A DNA stretch of 64,000 nucleotides from assembly GCF_000374145.1 (NCBI RefSeq), contig NZ_KB893653.1, positions 853,923-917,922 of the forward strand, read 5' to 3'. The notes under the pieces are model-generated. The model saw only the letters and a list, made by a program, of their open reading frames with translations. It was not told where the DNA came from and made no database searches. The translations under genes and the position numbers were made by a program. This stretch comes from Neomegalonema perideroedes DSM 15528. Lineage in GTDB: Bacteria > Pseudomonadota > Alphaproteobacteria > Rhodobacterales > Rhodobacteraceae. Of the stretch, positions 54,643-63,089 are shown one piece after another; positions within the stretch are counted from its first letter, which is position 1; each line of letters opens with the position of its first letter.

Positions 54643-54649
54643 GGCCGTC

Positions 54650-56365
54650 ATGCAGGCTTGGTGGGAGAGTTTCTGGACGTGGTTCGGGGCCTTGGAGCCG
54701 CCCGCGCAGATCGCCGCCGTGGTCGCCGCCGTGGCCACGCTGGGCGGCGCGTTGAAGTGGCTCAAGGATAATTTCGGGAGCAAGCCCGCCAAGCCGCCGC
54801 CTGCTCTGCCGATCTCCTCCAGAATCATCGACGAATCCCCCGGCGCCGTCATGGTGGGCGGAGACGTCTCGGGCGGCTCCATCCACGTCCATCCGCCGGC
54901 GGTTCCGCCGCCCGCCACGGCGGGGGCGGTGATCGGCCGCTACGTCGATCTCGCGCCCGACGAGCGCGCTTTGGTCGAGCAGGCCGTGGACGCCTTCCGC
55001 CGCCGGGTCGGGCGCGGAGAGCCGGGACTCGCCGCCGCCGTGGCCGCCGCCGAAGAGGGGAACGGCGCGAAGCTGATCGCCAAAGCCGAATCGGAATATG
55101 CTCAGGCCAGAGGCCCGCAGGCGCGCGCCGAAGCGGCGTGGCGTCTGGCCGGCCTCGTCTATCCCGAGGATAAGCGGCGCGCTCTCGCCCTTTATCGCGA
55201 GGCGACTCAGGCGGCGCCGCATCAGGCGGCGGCCTGGCTGGGGCTCTCGCGGGCTCTGGCGGAGACCGGCGCGCAGGATCAGGCCGCCGAGGCCCTGTCC
55301 TGGGCCGAAGCGCGGGCGCGCGAGCCCAAGCTGAAGGCGGCGGTCCTCGCCGAGCGCGCCCGGCGGGCTCTGACGGCGGGCGAAGCCTCCGTCGCGCTCA
55401 AGGCCGCCGGGGAGAGCGTGGCGCTCTGGCGGCCCTTCTCCGTGGAGCCCGGCCCCTCCGGCGAAGAGGCTCAGGCGGCTTTGGCTTCGGCGCTCGGGAC
55501 TCAGGGGCGGGCGGCGACGGATCTGGGCGATCTGGCTCAGGCGCGCGCCCGGCTTGAGGAGGCGGTCAGCCTCACGACCTATCTCGCGACGCGTCGTCCG
55601 AGCGACGCCGAGCGGGCTTGGGCGGCGGGCGCGGCGGCGGATCTGCTCGCCGATCTGGAGGAGGCGGAGGGCGCCGCCTCCGCGGAGGCCGAAGCGCGCG
55701 AGGCGGCCTTGCTCAGGCTGAAGGCGGAGGCCTCCGCCGCATCCGCCGCGCGGCGCGAGACGGCGGTGACGGCGGTGAAGATCGGCGATTCCCTGCGGGG
55801 GCGGGGCGACGCGGAGGGCGCGCGCGGCCAATACGCCGAGGCTCTGGAGATCTTCGACGAGATCGCGCTGAAGGATCCCGCCAGCGCCACCGCAAAGCGA
55901 GATCGCGCCGTGGCTCTGGAGCGTCTGGGCGACGCGGCTTTCGCCTTGGGCGACTGGGGCGAGGCGCGGGCGCGCTATGAGGCGAATCTCCAGATCCGCG
56001 AGGCGCGCGCCGCCGCCGACCCCTCCGACGCCGAAGCGCGGCGGGATCTCGCCCTCTCGCTGATCAAACTGGCGGATCTCGGGCGGGCGCAGGGCGAGCC
56101 GGGCGCCGAACGCCGTTATGCGCGGGCGCTGGATCTGGCGCGCGGACTCTCGGCGCTCGATCCGCGCAACGTCTCGGCGGCGCATGTGCTGGTTCTGGCG
56201 CTGGACCGGGCCGCCACCGTCGCCCCGGAGCCGGAGGCGAAGGCGCTTTACGCGGAGATTCTGACCATCCTGCGCCCGCTCGCCGAAGCGGATCGCCTCT
56301 CCGCCGACCAGAAGGCGGCGCTGAACGCCGTGGAGGCCCATGTGGCGGGTCTGAACGCCGCGTGA
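54650..56365 (+). CDS. Membrane-anchored TPR protein, unknown function
   Basis: 571 residues. An N-terminal hydrophobic helix (residues 20-36: IAAVVAAVATLGGALKW), then a Gly/Val text PGAVMVGGDVSGGSIHVHPP of the kind found between effector domains and repeats in some signalling proteins. A TPR superhelix runs from about 150 to 560, with RRALALYREATQAAPHQAAAWLGLSRALAETG and LERLGDAAFALGDWGEARARYEANLQIRE. No enzymatic domain is seen. It may be a scaffold or sensor. The hairpin before it suggests translational control. It lies with the sialidase-like and fibre-assembly-like genes in an accessory-looking segment. Confidence 0.72.
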   Translation: MQAWWESFWTWFGALEPPAQIAAVVAAVATLGGALKWLKDNFGSKPAKPPPALPISSRIIDESPGAVMVGGDVSGGSIHVHPPAVPPPATAGAVIGRYVDLAPDERALVEQAVDAFRRRVGRGEPGLAAAVAAAEEGNGAKLIAKAESEYAQARGPQARAEAAWRLAGLVYPEDKRRALALYREATQAAPHQAAAWLGLSRALAETGAQDQAAEALSWAEARAREPKLKAAVLAERARRALTAGEASVALKAAGESVALWRPFSVEPGPSGEEAQAALASALGTQGRAATDLGDLAQARARLEEAVSLTTYLATRRPSDAERAWAAGAAADLLADLEEAEGAASAEAEAREAALLRLKAEASAASAARRETAVTAVKIGDSLRGRGDAEGARGQYAEALEIFDEIALKDPASATAKRDRAVALERLGDAAFALGDWGEARARYEANLQIREARAAADPSDAEARRDLALSLIKLADLGRAQGEPGAERRYARALDLARGLSALDPRNVSAAHVLVLALDRAATVAPEPEAKALYAEILTILRPLAEADRLSADQKAALNAVEAHVAGLNAA

Positions 56366-56424
56366 TGAAGAGAGGGGCCTTGCGGCCCCTCTCCGGTCGT
56401 TCTTTTGACGATGAGAGAAAGGCT

Positions 56425-56817
56425 TCAGGCCTTGTCGCGGGATTTCTGCATCCCCACCGGGCCGAGGTTCCCCCCGCCGAGAATATGCATATGGAGATGC
56501 GGAACCTCCTGATGCGCGGCGGGTCCGGCGTTGGCGATGAGGCGGAAGCCTTGGCCGCCCTCGGCCTGAGTCAGCCCGGCCTTCTTCGCGGTCTCGGCGA
56601 TGGCGCGCACGAATCCGACGATCTCCGCCTCGCTGGCCTTGGCGGCGAAATCCTCGAAGGAGACGTATTTCCCTTTGGGGATCACGAGGATATGCGTCGG
56701 GCCGAGCGGATTGATGTCCGGGAAGGCGAGCGCATGCTCGTCCTCATGGACGGGCTTGGACGGAATCTCGCCGCGCAGGATCTTGGCGAAGACGTTGGAC
56801 TCGTCATAGGCGGTCAT
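56425..56817 (-). CDS. HIT-family nucleotide hydrolase/phosphoramidase
   Basis: 130 residues, HinT-like. FAKILRGEIPSKPVHEDEHALAFPDINPLGPTHILVIPK at the start and the triad QEVPHLHMHILGG near the end. It hydrolyses AMP-linked amides. It is on the same strand as hisE, separated by palindromic repeats. Confidence 0.95.
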   Translation of the reverse strand: MTAYDESNVFAKILRGEIPSKPVHEDEHALAFPDINPLGPTHILVIPKGKYVSFEDFAAKASEAEIVGFVRAIAETAKKAGLTQAEGGQGFRLIANAGPAAHQEVPHLHMHILGGGNLGPVGMQKSRDKA

Positions 56818-56835
56818 GCCGTTCTCCCAAAAAGC

Positions 56836-56940
56836 TTAGAGCGCTTTCCAGCGAAGCTGACCAAGCTTCGCGTCGCGAAAGCGCGACAGAATAAAACTTA
56901 GAGCGTTTGAGCGACCCAACTGGGTCGGAAAACGCTCTAA
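56836..56940. repeat. REP-like palindromic repeat cluster between HIT gene and hisE
   Basis: TTAGAGCGTTT (56898-56908) pairs with AAACGCTCTAA (56930-56940) around an inner palindrome CGACCCA-AC-TGGGTCG, making a long cruciform. A related, imperfect unit beginning TTAGAGCG lies at 56836-56897 and holds its own GTCGCG...CGCGAC hairpin. The right arm overlaps the hisE stop codon. Such units are widespread in alphaproteobacteria. Confidence 0.75.
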
Positions 56941-57260
56941 TGAGCGCGCGAAGCCTTCTCGACGAGGCCCGAAACGCCTTCGCGCCGATCCAGCTCGGCG
57001 TAGACTTCGGCAGGCGTCACGCCTTTGGCGGCGAGCAGCACCATCCAGTGATAGAGCAGATCCGCCGATTCCGAGACCAAGGCTTTCGGATCCTCCTGCA
57101 AAGCGGCGATGACGGTCTCCACCGCCTCCTCGCCGAGCTTTTGCGCGCAGGCGGCGGGGCCTTTGGCGAGCAGGCTGGCGGTGTAGGATTTTTCAGCCTC
57201 GCCCGCCGCCGCGCGCGCGCGAATCCGCGCCTCCAGACGATCCAGCGCAGATTCGCTCAC
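56937..57260 (-). CDS. hisE: Phosphoribosyl-ATP pyrophosphatase
   Basis: 107 residues from a GTG with GGGAG nine bases upstream. [29 protein letters not shown] and [19 protein letters not shown] carry the MazG-type EExxE and ExxD metal ligands. It makes phosphoribosyl-AMP in histidine synthesis. Its stop codon lies in a palindromic repeat arm. Other his genes are not in the window. Confidence 0.94.
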   Translation of the reverse strand: MSESALDRLEARIRARAAAGEAEKSYTASLLAKGPAACAQKLGEEAVETVIAALQEDPKALVSESADLLYHWMVLLAAKGVTPAEVYAELDRREGVSGLVEKASRAH

Positions 57261-57283
57261 TTTTTCTGTCTCCCGCGAAAGCC

Positions 57284-58663
57284 TTAAATTTCGCCCGTTT
57301 CTTTCACATGCCGATGAAGCTCGTCCAGAGTCTTGAGCGCCTTGGCGGCCATTTCGTCGATCTCGGCTTTCGTGATGCTGAGCGGCGGCGAGATGATCAT
57401 GGAATCGCGCACCGCCCGCATGACCAGACCATTGGCGATGGAGCGATTGCGCGTCCAGCCGCCGATGCGGCCCGGCTTGGCGAAACGGGCGCGGGTCTTC
57501 TTGTTCGGCGTCAGCTCCAGCTTGCCGAGCATGCCGAAGGTCGAGGCGTCGCCGACCAGAGGATGATCCGCGAGGGCGCCCCATTTCTCCTTGAGGTAAG
57601 GCGCGAGATCGCGCTTGGCTTTGCCCACGAGATCCTCGCCTTCGAGAATCGCGATATTCGCCAGAGCCGCCGCGCAGGCCGCCGGATGGCCCGAATAGGT
57701 GTAGCCGTGGGTGAACTCCCCGGCCTTTTCATACATGACTTCCGAGACGCGATCCGCCACGGCCACCGCGCCCATCGGCAGATAGCCGGAGGTCAGGCCC
57801 TTGGCCATGCAGAGGACGTCCGGCTGAAGGTCGAAGCTGGTCGAGCCCCACCATTCGCCCGTCCGCCCGAAGCCGCAGATGACTTCATCGGCGATGAAGA
57901 GGATCTCGCGCTCCTTGAGGATGCGCTTGACCTCCGGCCAATAGGTCGAGGGCGGGATGATGACGCCGCCCGCGCCCTGAATGGGCTCGGCGATGAAGGC
58001 GGCCACGCGATTCTCGCCCACGCGGTCGATTTCGGCTTCGAGCGCCCGCGCGGCCTTGAGGCCGAATTCCTCCGGCGAGAGATCGCCGCCTTCGTCATAC
58101 CAATAAGGCTGGTCGATATGGGTGATGTCGGGCACGAGCGGCCCGCCTTGCTCATGCATGGCCTTCATGCCGCCGAGGGTCACGCCCGCCAGAGTCGAGC
58201 CGTGATAGCCGTTGCGGCGGCCGATGACGATGGTCTTCTCCGGTTTGCCCTGCACGGCCCAATAGGTGCGCACGAGGCGCAGCGCCGTATCATTCGACTC
58301 GGAGCCGGAGCCGGTGAAGAAGATCTTGTTCATCCCCGGCGGCGTCAGGCTGGCGATCTTCTCGGCGAGCTGAGTGGCGGGCGGATGGGAGCATTGGAAG
58401 AAGAGATTGTAATAGGGCAGTTCGTCCATTTGCCGGGCGACGGCCGCGCCGATCTCCTTGCGGCCGTAGCCGACCATCACGCACCAGAGCCCCGCCATGC
58501 CGTCGAGGATCTTATTCCCGTCGGAATCATGGATATAGACGCCTTCCGCCCGCGTGATGATCCGCGAGCCATGGGCGTTCACCTCCTTCATGTCGCTTTG
58601 CGGATGCCAGTGATGGGCGGCGTCGCGCTCGCGCCATTGGGCGGTCGTTTGATTGGTGAGCAT
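57284..58663 (-). CDS. Class III aminotransferase, putrescine/omega-amino acid type
   Basis: 459 residues, PLP enzyme. [21 protein letters not shown], Asp259 in [18 protein letters not shown] and catalytic Lys288 in [14 protein letters not shown] are clear. Sequence and the [24 protein letters not shown] start resemble putrescine-pyruvate aminotransferase (SpuC type). The neighbouring agmatinase and polyamine transporter genes support putrescine as the amino donor. The start at 58663 has GGGAGG upstream. Confidence 0.88.
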   Translation of the reverse strand: MLTNQTTAQWRERDAAHHWHPQSDMKEVNAHGSRIITRAEGVYIHDSDGNKILDGMAGLWCVMVGYGRKEIGAAVARQMDELPYYNLFFQCSHPPATQLAEKIASLTPPGMNKIFFTGSGSESNDTALRLVRTYWAVQGKPEKTIVIGRRNGYHGSTLAGVTLGGMKAMHEQGGPLVPDITHIDQPYWYDEGGDLSPEEFGLKAARALEAEIDRVGENRVAAFIAEPIQGAGGVIIPPSTYWPEVKRILKEREILFIADEVICGFGRTGEWWGSTSFDLQPDVLCMAKGLTSGYLPMGAVAVADRVSEVMYEKAGEFTHGYTYSGHPAACAAALANIAILEGEDLVGKAKRDLAPYLKEKWGALADHPLVGDASTFGMLGKLELTPNKKTRARFAKPGRIGGWTRNRSIANGLVMRAVRDSMIISPPLSITKAEIDEMAAKALKTLDELHRHVKETGEI

Positions 58664-58808
58664 TGAGCTTCCTCCCGAGGCTCGAAACGACCCTTGGGCC
58701 ACGGCCCGAAGGCCGCGGCGAAGGCCGGATCTCTCCAGCGCAAGGTCGATTGGTTAGGCGGCGCGGCCTGTAGGATTCACAGGCGGCGCGCGTCGAAAAA
58801 AGCAGGTT

Positions 58809-59783
58809 TCAGAGCCGCCCCACAGGACGGGGCTTCGCGCCCTTGGCCAGAGCCTGAAGGCAAAGCCATTCATAGGCCATATGCGCCCCCGCCAGAGCGG
58901 TGATTTCGGCGTGGTCGTAAGGCGGCGAAACCTCCACCAGATCCATGCCGATCAAATTCAATCCGCGCAAGCCCCGCATCAGCTCTAAAGCCTGCCAGCT
59001 CGCGAGGCCGCCGGGCACGGGCGTGCCGGTGCCGGGCGCGAAGGCGGGATCCAGCACGTCGATGTCGAAGGAGACGTAGACGGGTTTCTCGCCCACCCGG
59101 GCGCGGACGGCCTCGATGGTCTTGGCGACGCCCTCGCGGTGGATCCAAGGGCTGCTCAGGATCTCAAAGCCGAAATCGGACTCGTTATAGGTCCGCAAGC
59201 CCACCTGAACCGAATGGGCGGCGTCCACGATTCCCTCGCGCACCGCCCGCAGGAACATGGTCCCGTGATCGAGGCGGCCCGGATCATCGGCCCAAGTGTC
59301 GCAATGGGCGTCGAATTGGATCAAAGCCACCGGGCCGTATTTTTCGGCGTGGGCCTTGATCAGCGGATAGGCCACGAAGTGATCCCCGCCGAAGGTCAGC
59401 ATCTTCGCGCCTGAAGCCAGAATCTCCGCCGCATGGGCTTCGATGCGGGCGGGAACCTCGGTCGGGTGATGCGGATCGACGAAATGATCGCCCCAATCCG
59501 CCACGGCCAAGGTCTCGAAGGGATCGAAGCCGTAGGGAAAGGATTTCAGCTCCGCCAATTGCGTCGAGGCTTCGCGGATCGCGCGCGGCCCGAAACGGCA
59601 GCCCGGACGATTCGTCACCGAGGAATCGAAGGGAACGCCGCTGACCGCCACGTCGGCGCCGGTCAGGTCGCGCGTATAGCGGCGGCGCAGAAAGGACAGC
59701 GCGCCGCCATAAGTCATTTCGGGGACCGAGCCGAGCAGCGGCCCGGCTCGGAAGGCGCGGTCGCCAGAGCTTTCGGAAGTCAC
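58809..59783 (-). CDS. speB: Agmatinase
   Basis: 324 residues, ureohydrolase fold. The manganese ligands are visible in TFGGDHFVAYP, IQFDAHCDTW (DAHxD) and SFDIDVLDPAFAPGTGTPVPGG. It hydrolyses agmatine to putrescine and urea. It is flanked by the putrescine aminotransferase and a polyamine transporter on the same strand, so its product can feed straight into putrescine breakdown. Guanidinobutyrase is a possible alternative. Confidence 0.9.
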   Translation of the reverse strand: MTSESSGDRAFRAGPLLGSVPEMTYGGALSFLRRRYTRDLTGADVAVSGVPFDSSVTNRPGCRFGPRAIREASTQLAELKSFPYGFDPFETLAVADWGDHFVDPHHPTEVPARIEAHAAEILASGAKMLTFGGDHFVAYPLIKAHAEKYGPVALIQFDAHCDTWADDPGRLDHGTMFLRAVREGIVDAAHSVQVGLRTYNESDFGFEILSSPWIHREGVAKTIEAVRARVGEKPVYVSFDIDVLDPAFAPGTGTPVPGGLASWQALELMRGLRGLNLIGMDLVEVSPPYDHAEITALAGAHMAYEWLCLQALAKGAKPRPVGRL

Positions 59784-59822
59784 GACGCCGCTCCTGATGC
59801 GAAAGACATGAAGGCTCCTGAG

Positions 59823-60656
59823 TTATTTGCCCGTGAGGGCTTTTTGTTCGTCGCGCCGCCTCTGACGCTCGGCGCGGATCATCATCAGGCTGGCGATGAG
59901 GAAGCCCGCCGCCACCACCACGATGATCAAGGTGGCCAGAGCGTTGATCACCGGACTCACGCCGCGCCGCACGCGGGACAGGATCTCGACAGGCAGAGTG
60001 GTCGAGCCGGGGCCGGAGACGAAGCTCGCGATCACCGCGTCGTCGAGCGACAGGGTGAAGGCCAGCAGCCAGCCCGAGATCAGCGCCGGAGCGATGATCG
60101 GCAAAGTCACCGAGAAGAAGACCTTCAGCGGCCGCGCCCCGAGATCCATCGCCGCCTCTTCGAGCGAGCGGTCGAAGCCCGCCAGCCGCGACTGCACCAC
60201 CACCGCCACATAAGCGAGGCAGAAGGTGGTGTGGGCGATGACGATGGTGGTGGCGCTGCGGCCCGCGGGCCAGCCGGTCGCCTGCTCCAGCCCCACGAAG
60301 AGCAGCAGCAGCGAGAGTCCGGTGATGACCTCGGGCATGACGAGCGGCGCCGTGACCATGCCCGTGAAGAGCAGCCGTCCTCTGAAGCGCCCGAAGCGCG
60401 AGAGCACGAAGCCCGCGATGGTGCCGAGGATGGTCGCCAGAGTGGCGGCGATCAGCGCGACCCTCAGGCTCACGAGGGCGGCGTTGACCAGAGCCGTGTC
60501 CTTGAAGACCTCGCCGTACCATTTGGTGGTGAAGCCGCCCCAGACCGTCACCAGCCTCGAATCGTTGAAGCTGTAGACCACCAGCGAGAGAATGGGCGCG
60601 TAAAGGAATAAAAAGCCCAGACTTGCGGCGATGAGCAGGAAACTTCCGCTTCGCAT
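59823..60656 (-). CDS. potI: Polyamine ABC transporter permease PotI-type
   Basis: 277 residues with six TM helices and the permease EAA-type loop EEAAMDLGARPLKVFFSVTLPIIAPAL. SLVVYSFNDSRLVTVWGGFTTKWYGEVFKD near the start is typical of PotI/PotC. Its start overlaps the potH stop (TGATG). Confidence 0.93.
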   Translation of the reverse strand: MRSGSFLLIAASLGFLFLYAPILSLVVYSFNDSRLVTVWGGFTTKWYGEVFKDTALVNAALVSLRVALIAATLATILGTIAGFVLSRFGRFRGRLLFTGMVTAPLVMPEVITGLSLLLLFVGLEQATGWPAGRSATTIVIAHTTFCLAYVAVVVQSRLAGFDRSLEEAAMDLGARPLKVFFSVTLPIIAPALISGWLLAFTLSLDDAVIASFVSGPGSTTLPVEILSRVRRGVSPVINALATLIIVVVAAGFLIASLMMIRAERQRRRDEQKALTGK

Positions 60657-61789
60657 CAGCGTCCCTCCTCGGTTTGGCCCTGCGCGTTGCGGAACAACAT
60701 GATGGGCGCCACCAGAAACAGCAGCATGGCGATGGCGACCGCCGAAGCGATGGGCCAGGCGCGCCCGGTGAAGAATTCGTCCCAGAGCACGCGGCCGATC
60801 ATGAGCGTGTCGCTCGGGCCGAGCAGAGCCGGGATGACGTATTCGCCCACCGCCGGAATGAAGACCAGCAGACAGCCCGCCAGAATCCCCGGCAGCGAAA
60901 GCGGCAGGGTGATGCTCAGGAAGCTGCGGATGGGCCCCGCGCCGAGATCAGCGGAAGCCTCGAGCAAGGTGCCGTCGAGCTTCTCCAGCGTGGTGTAGAG
61001 CGGCAGGATCATCAGCGGCAGATAGGAATAGACGATGCCCACATAGACCGCGAAATTGGTCTGCATCATCACGATGGGCTGGTCGATCACGCCGAGCCAC
61101 ATCAGGAAGTTATTGATCACGCCGTTATTGCTCAGGATGCCGATCCAAGCGTAGACGCGCAGCAGAAAGCTCGTCCAGAAAGGCAGAATCACCAGCATCA
61201 ATAAGGTGTTGCGCCAGGCGGGCGAAGAACGCGCGATGGCGTAGGCCATGGGATAGGCCACGAGCAGACACAGAAAGGTCGAGATCGCCGCGATCTTGAT
61301 CGAGGTCCAATAGGCGTCGATGTAGAAGCGGTCTTCGAGGAGGAACTGGTAATTCTCCAGATGGGCCGTGATCTGAAGCTTGCCCTCCGCCCAAGTGAAG
61401 AGCGGCGAATAAGGCGGCTGAGCGATGAGCTGCTCCGCCACCGAGACCTTGAACACCACCAGAAAGGGCGCGAGGAAGAACAGCAGCAGCCAGATCATCG
61501 GCAGAGCGATGACGAAGCGCCGCCCGTCGGTGAGGACGCGCAGCATCCAGAGCGCCAGCCCCAGACCGAAAAGGGCGTAGATGATGGTGCCGAAACCCAC
61601 GCCCTTATTTGAAAACAGCATGACGGCGAAGACCAGCCAAGCCAGACTCAGGCCGATCAGAGAGATCCCGCCGCGCGTTTCGGCGCCCTTCGAGACGCCC
61701 AGCCGATGCAAAGTCGGCGCGAGGCGCTGGACCCAAGGATCGAGAGCCGCCGCTCCCGCTCCGGGCCCCGTGAGATCCCCCGCGCTCAT
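60656..61789 (-). CDS. potH: Polyamine ABC transporter permease PotH-type
   Basis: 377 residues, longer than usual because about 80 residues with two extra hydrophobic segments precede the core (ISLIGLSLAWLVFAVMLFS and GTIIYALFGLGLALWML). The core has FLAPFLVVFKVSVAE, PFWTSFLLRVYAWIGIL and the loop EASADLGAGPIRSFLSITLPLSLPGI. The start overlaps the potA stop (ATGA). Confidence 0.92.
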   Translation of the reverse strand: MSAGDLTGPGAGAAALDPWVQRLAPTLHRLGVSKGAETRGGISLIGLSLAWLVFAVMLFSNKGVGFGTIIYALFGLGLALWMLRVLTDGRRFVIALPMIWLLLFFLAPFLVVFKVSVAEQLIAQPPYSPLFTWAEGKLQITAHLENYQFLLEDRFYIDAYWTSIKIAAISTFLCLLVAYPMAYAIARSSPAWRNTLLMLVILPFWTSFLLRVYAWIGILSNNGVINNFLMWLGVIDQPIVMMQTNFAVYVGIVYSYLPLMILPLYTTLEKLDGTLLEASADLGAGPIRSFLSITLPLSLPGILAGCLLVFIPAVGEYVIPALLGPSDTLMIGRVLWDEFFTGRAWPIASAVAIAMLLFLVAPIMLFRNAQGQTEEGR

Positions 61790-62937
61790 GACGACAACGC
61801 GACGCCGCTCGGCGTCTCCCAAGAGAGGAACACGGATTCCTCCCAAGTGATGGGGTCTTCATGGCGGTCGCGATTGGTCTGGGTGATGCGCACCCGCTTT
61901 CCGCTGGCGAGCTTGATCCGGTAATGCGAGACGCCGCCCAGATAAGAGATGTCTTCGACCACCCCGGAGAGCACGTTCTCCGCTTCGGCGGGCGGCTGAC
62001 GCCCCATCGTGATCTTCTCGGGACGGACGGCCACCGCGATGGGATCCCCCTCGCGACCGGGCACGGCGTAGCCGATGCGGATCTGGGCGCCCGCCTCCTC
62101 GGAGGCGATCACCGCGTGATCCACGCCGTCCACGAGGATGCGGCCCTCGAACATGTTCACGTCGCCGATGAAATTCGCGACGAAGCGGCTGCGCGGATAT
62201 TCATAGATCTCGCGCGGCTCGCCGACCTGCGTGATCTGGCCCTGATTCATGACGCCGATGCGCGTCGCGAGGGTCATGGCCTCTTCCTGATCATGGGTGA
62301 CCACCATGAAGGTGGTGCCGAGCTTCTCCTGAATCCCGACCAATTCGAATTGGGTCTCTTCGCGGAGCTTCTTATCCAAAGCGCCCAGCGGCTCGTCGAG
62401 GAGCAGCAGCTTGGGCCTTTTGGCGAGGGCGCGGGCCAGCGCCACGCGCTGCCTCTGGCCGCCGGAGAGCTGATGCGGCTTGCGTTTGCCGTAGGGCTCC
62501 AGCTTGACCATGCGCAGCATCTCGGCGACGCGCTCGTCGCGTTCGGCGCGCGCGACGCCGTCCTGTTTGAGGCCATAGGCGACGTTCTCGGCCACGGTCA
62601 TATGCGGAAACAGGGCGTAGGACTGGAACATCATGTTCACGGGGCGGTCGTAGGGCGGCGCCCCCGCCATGTCCTGCCCCTCGATCTCGATGGCGCCGGA
62701 GGTGGGCTGTTCGAAGCCCGCCAGCATGCGCAGCAAGGTGGATTTGCCCGAACCCGAACCACCGAGCAGACAAAAAAGCTCCGAACGATAAATATCCAGA
62801 GACACGTCGTTCACCGCGACGAAATCGCCGAATTTCTTCGTGACGTTTCGGATGCGGATGAAGGGTTTGGCGTCAGGATCGGTCCATGGCGCGCGCGCGG
62901 CGGCCCCCGGAACCTTAGGTTTCTGGGCGAGGCTCAT
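61786..62937 (-). CDS. potA: Polyamine ABC transporter ATPase
   Basis: 383 residues. Walker A GGSGSGKST, Q-loop FQSYALFPHM, signature LSGGQRQRVALARA, Walker B LLLLDEPLGALD and H-loop VVTHDQEEAM are followed by a TOBE-type domain (VAVRPEKITMG). It energises PotF-PotH-PotI uptake of putrescine/spermidine. The start lies 152 bp after potF. Confidence 0.95.
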   Translation of the reverse strand: MSLAQKPKVPGAAARAPWTDPDAKPFIRIRNVTKKFGDFVAVNDVSLDIYRSELFCLLGGSGSGKSTLLRMLAGFEQPTSGAIEIEGQDMAGAPPYDRPVNMMFQSYALFPHMTVAENVAYGLKQDGVARAERDERVAEMLRMVKLEPYGKRKPHQLSGGQRQRVALARALAKRPKLLLLDEPLGALDKKLREETQFELVGIQEKLGTTFMVVTHDQEEAMTLATRIGVMNQGQITQVGEPREIYEYPRSRFVANFIGDVNMFEGRILVDGVDHAVIASEEAGAQIRIGYAVPGREGDPIAVAVRPEKITMGRQPPAEAENVLSGVVEDISYLGGVSHYRIKLASGKRVRITQTNRDRHEDPITWEESVFLSWETPSGVALSS

Positions 62938-63089
62938 GCTCCGCGTTCTCCCCTCTGTGGCGCTCTGGGCCGGAGCGCCGCCCCGCCTGCGGAGCGGGGA
63001 GGCGCGAGGCCCCGCCCGGTCCCTCGGCCGGGCGGAGCGAAGTTTGAAGGATCGGCGGCTCCAAAAGCCCCGATCTCAGCGGCCCGCGC

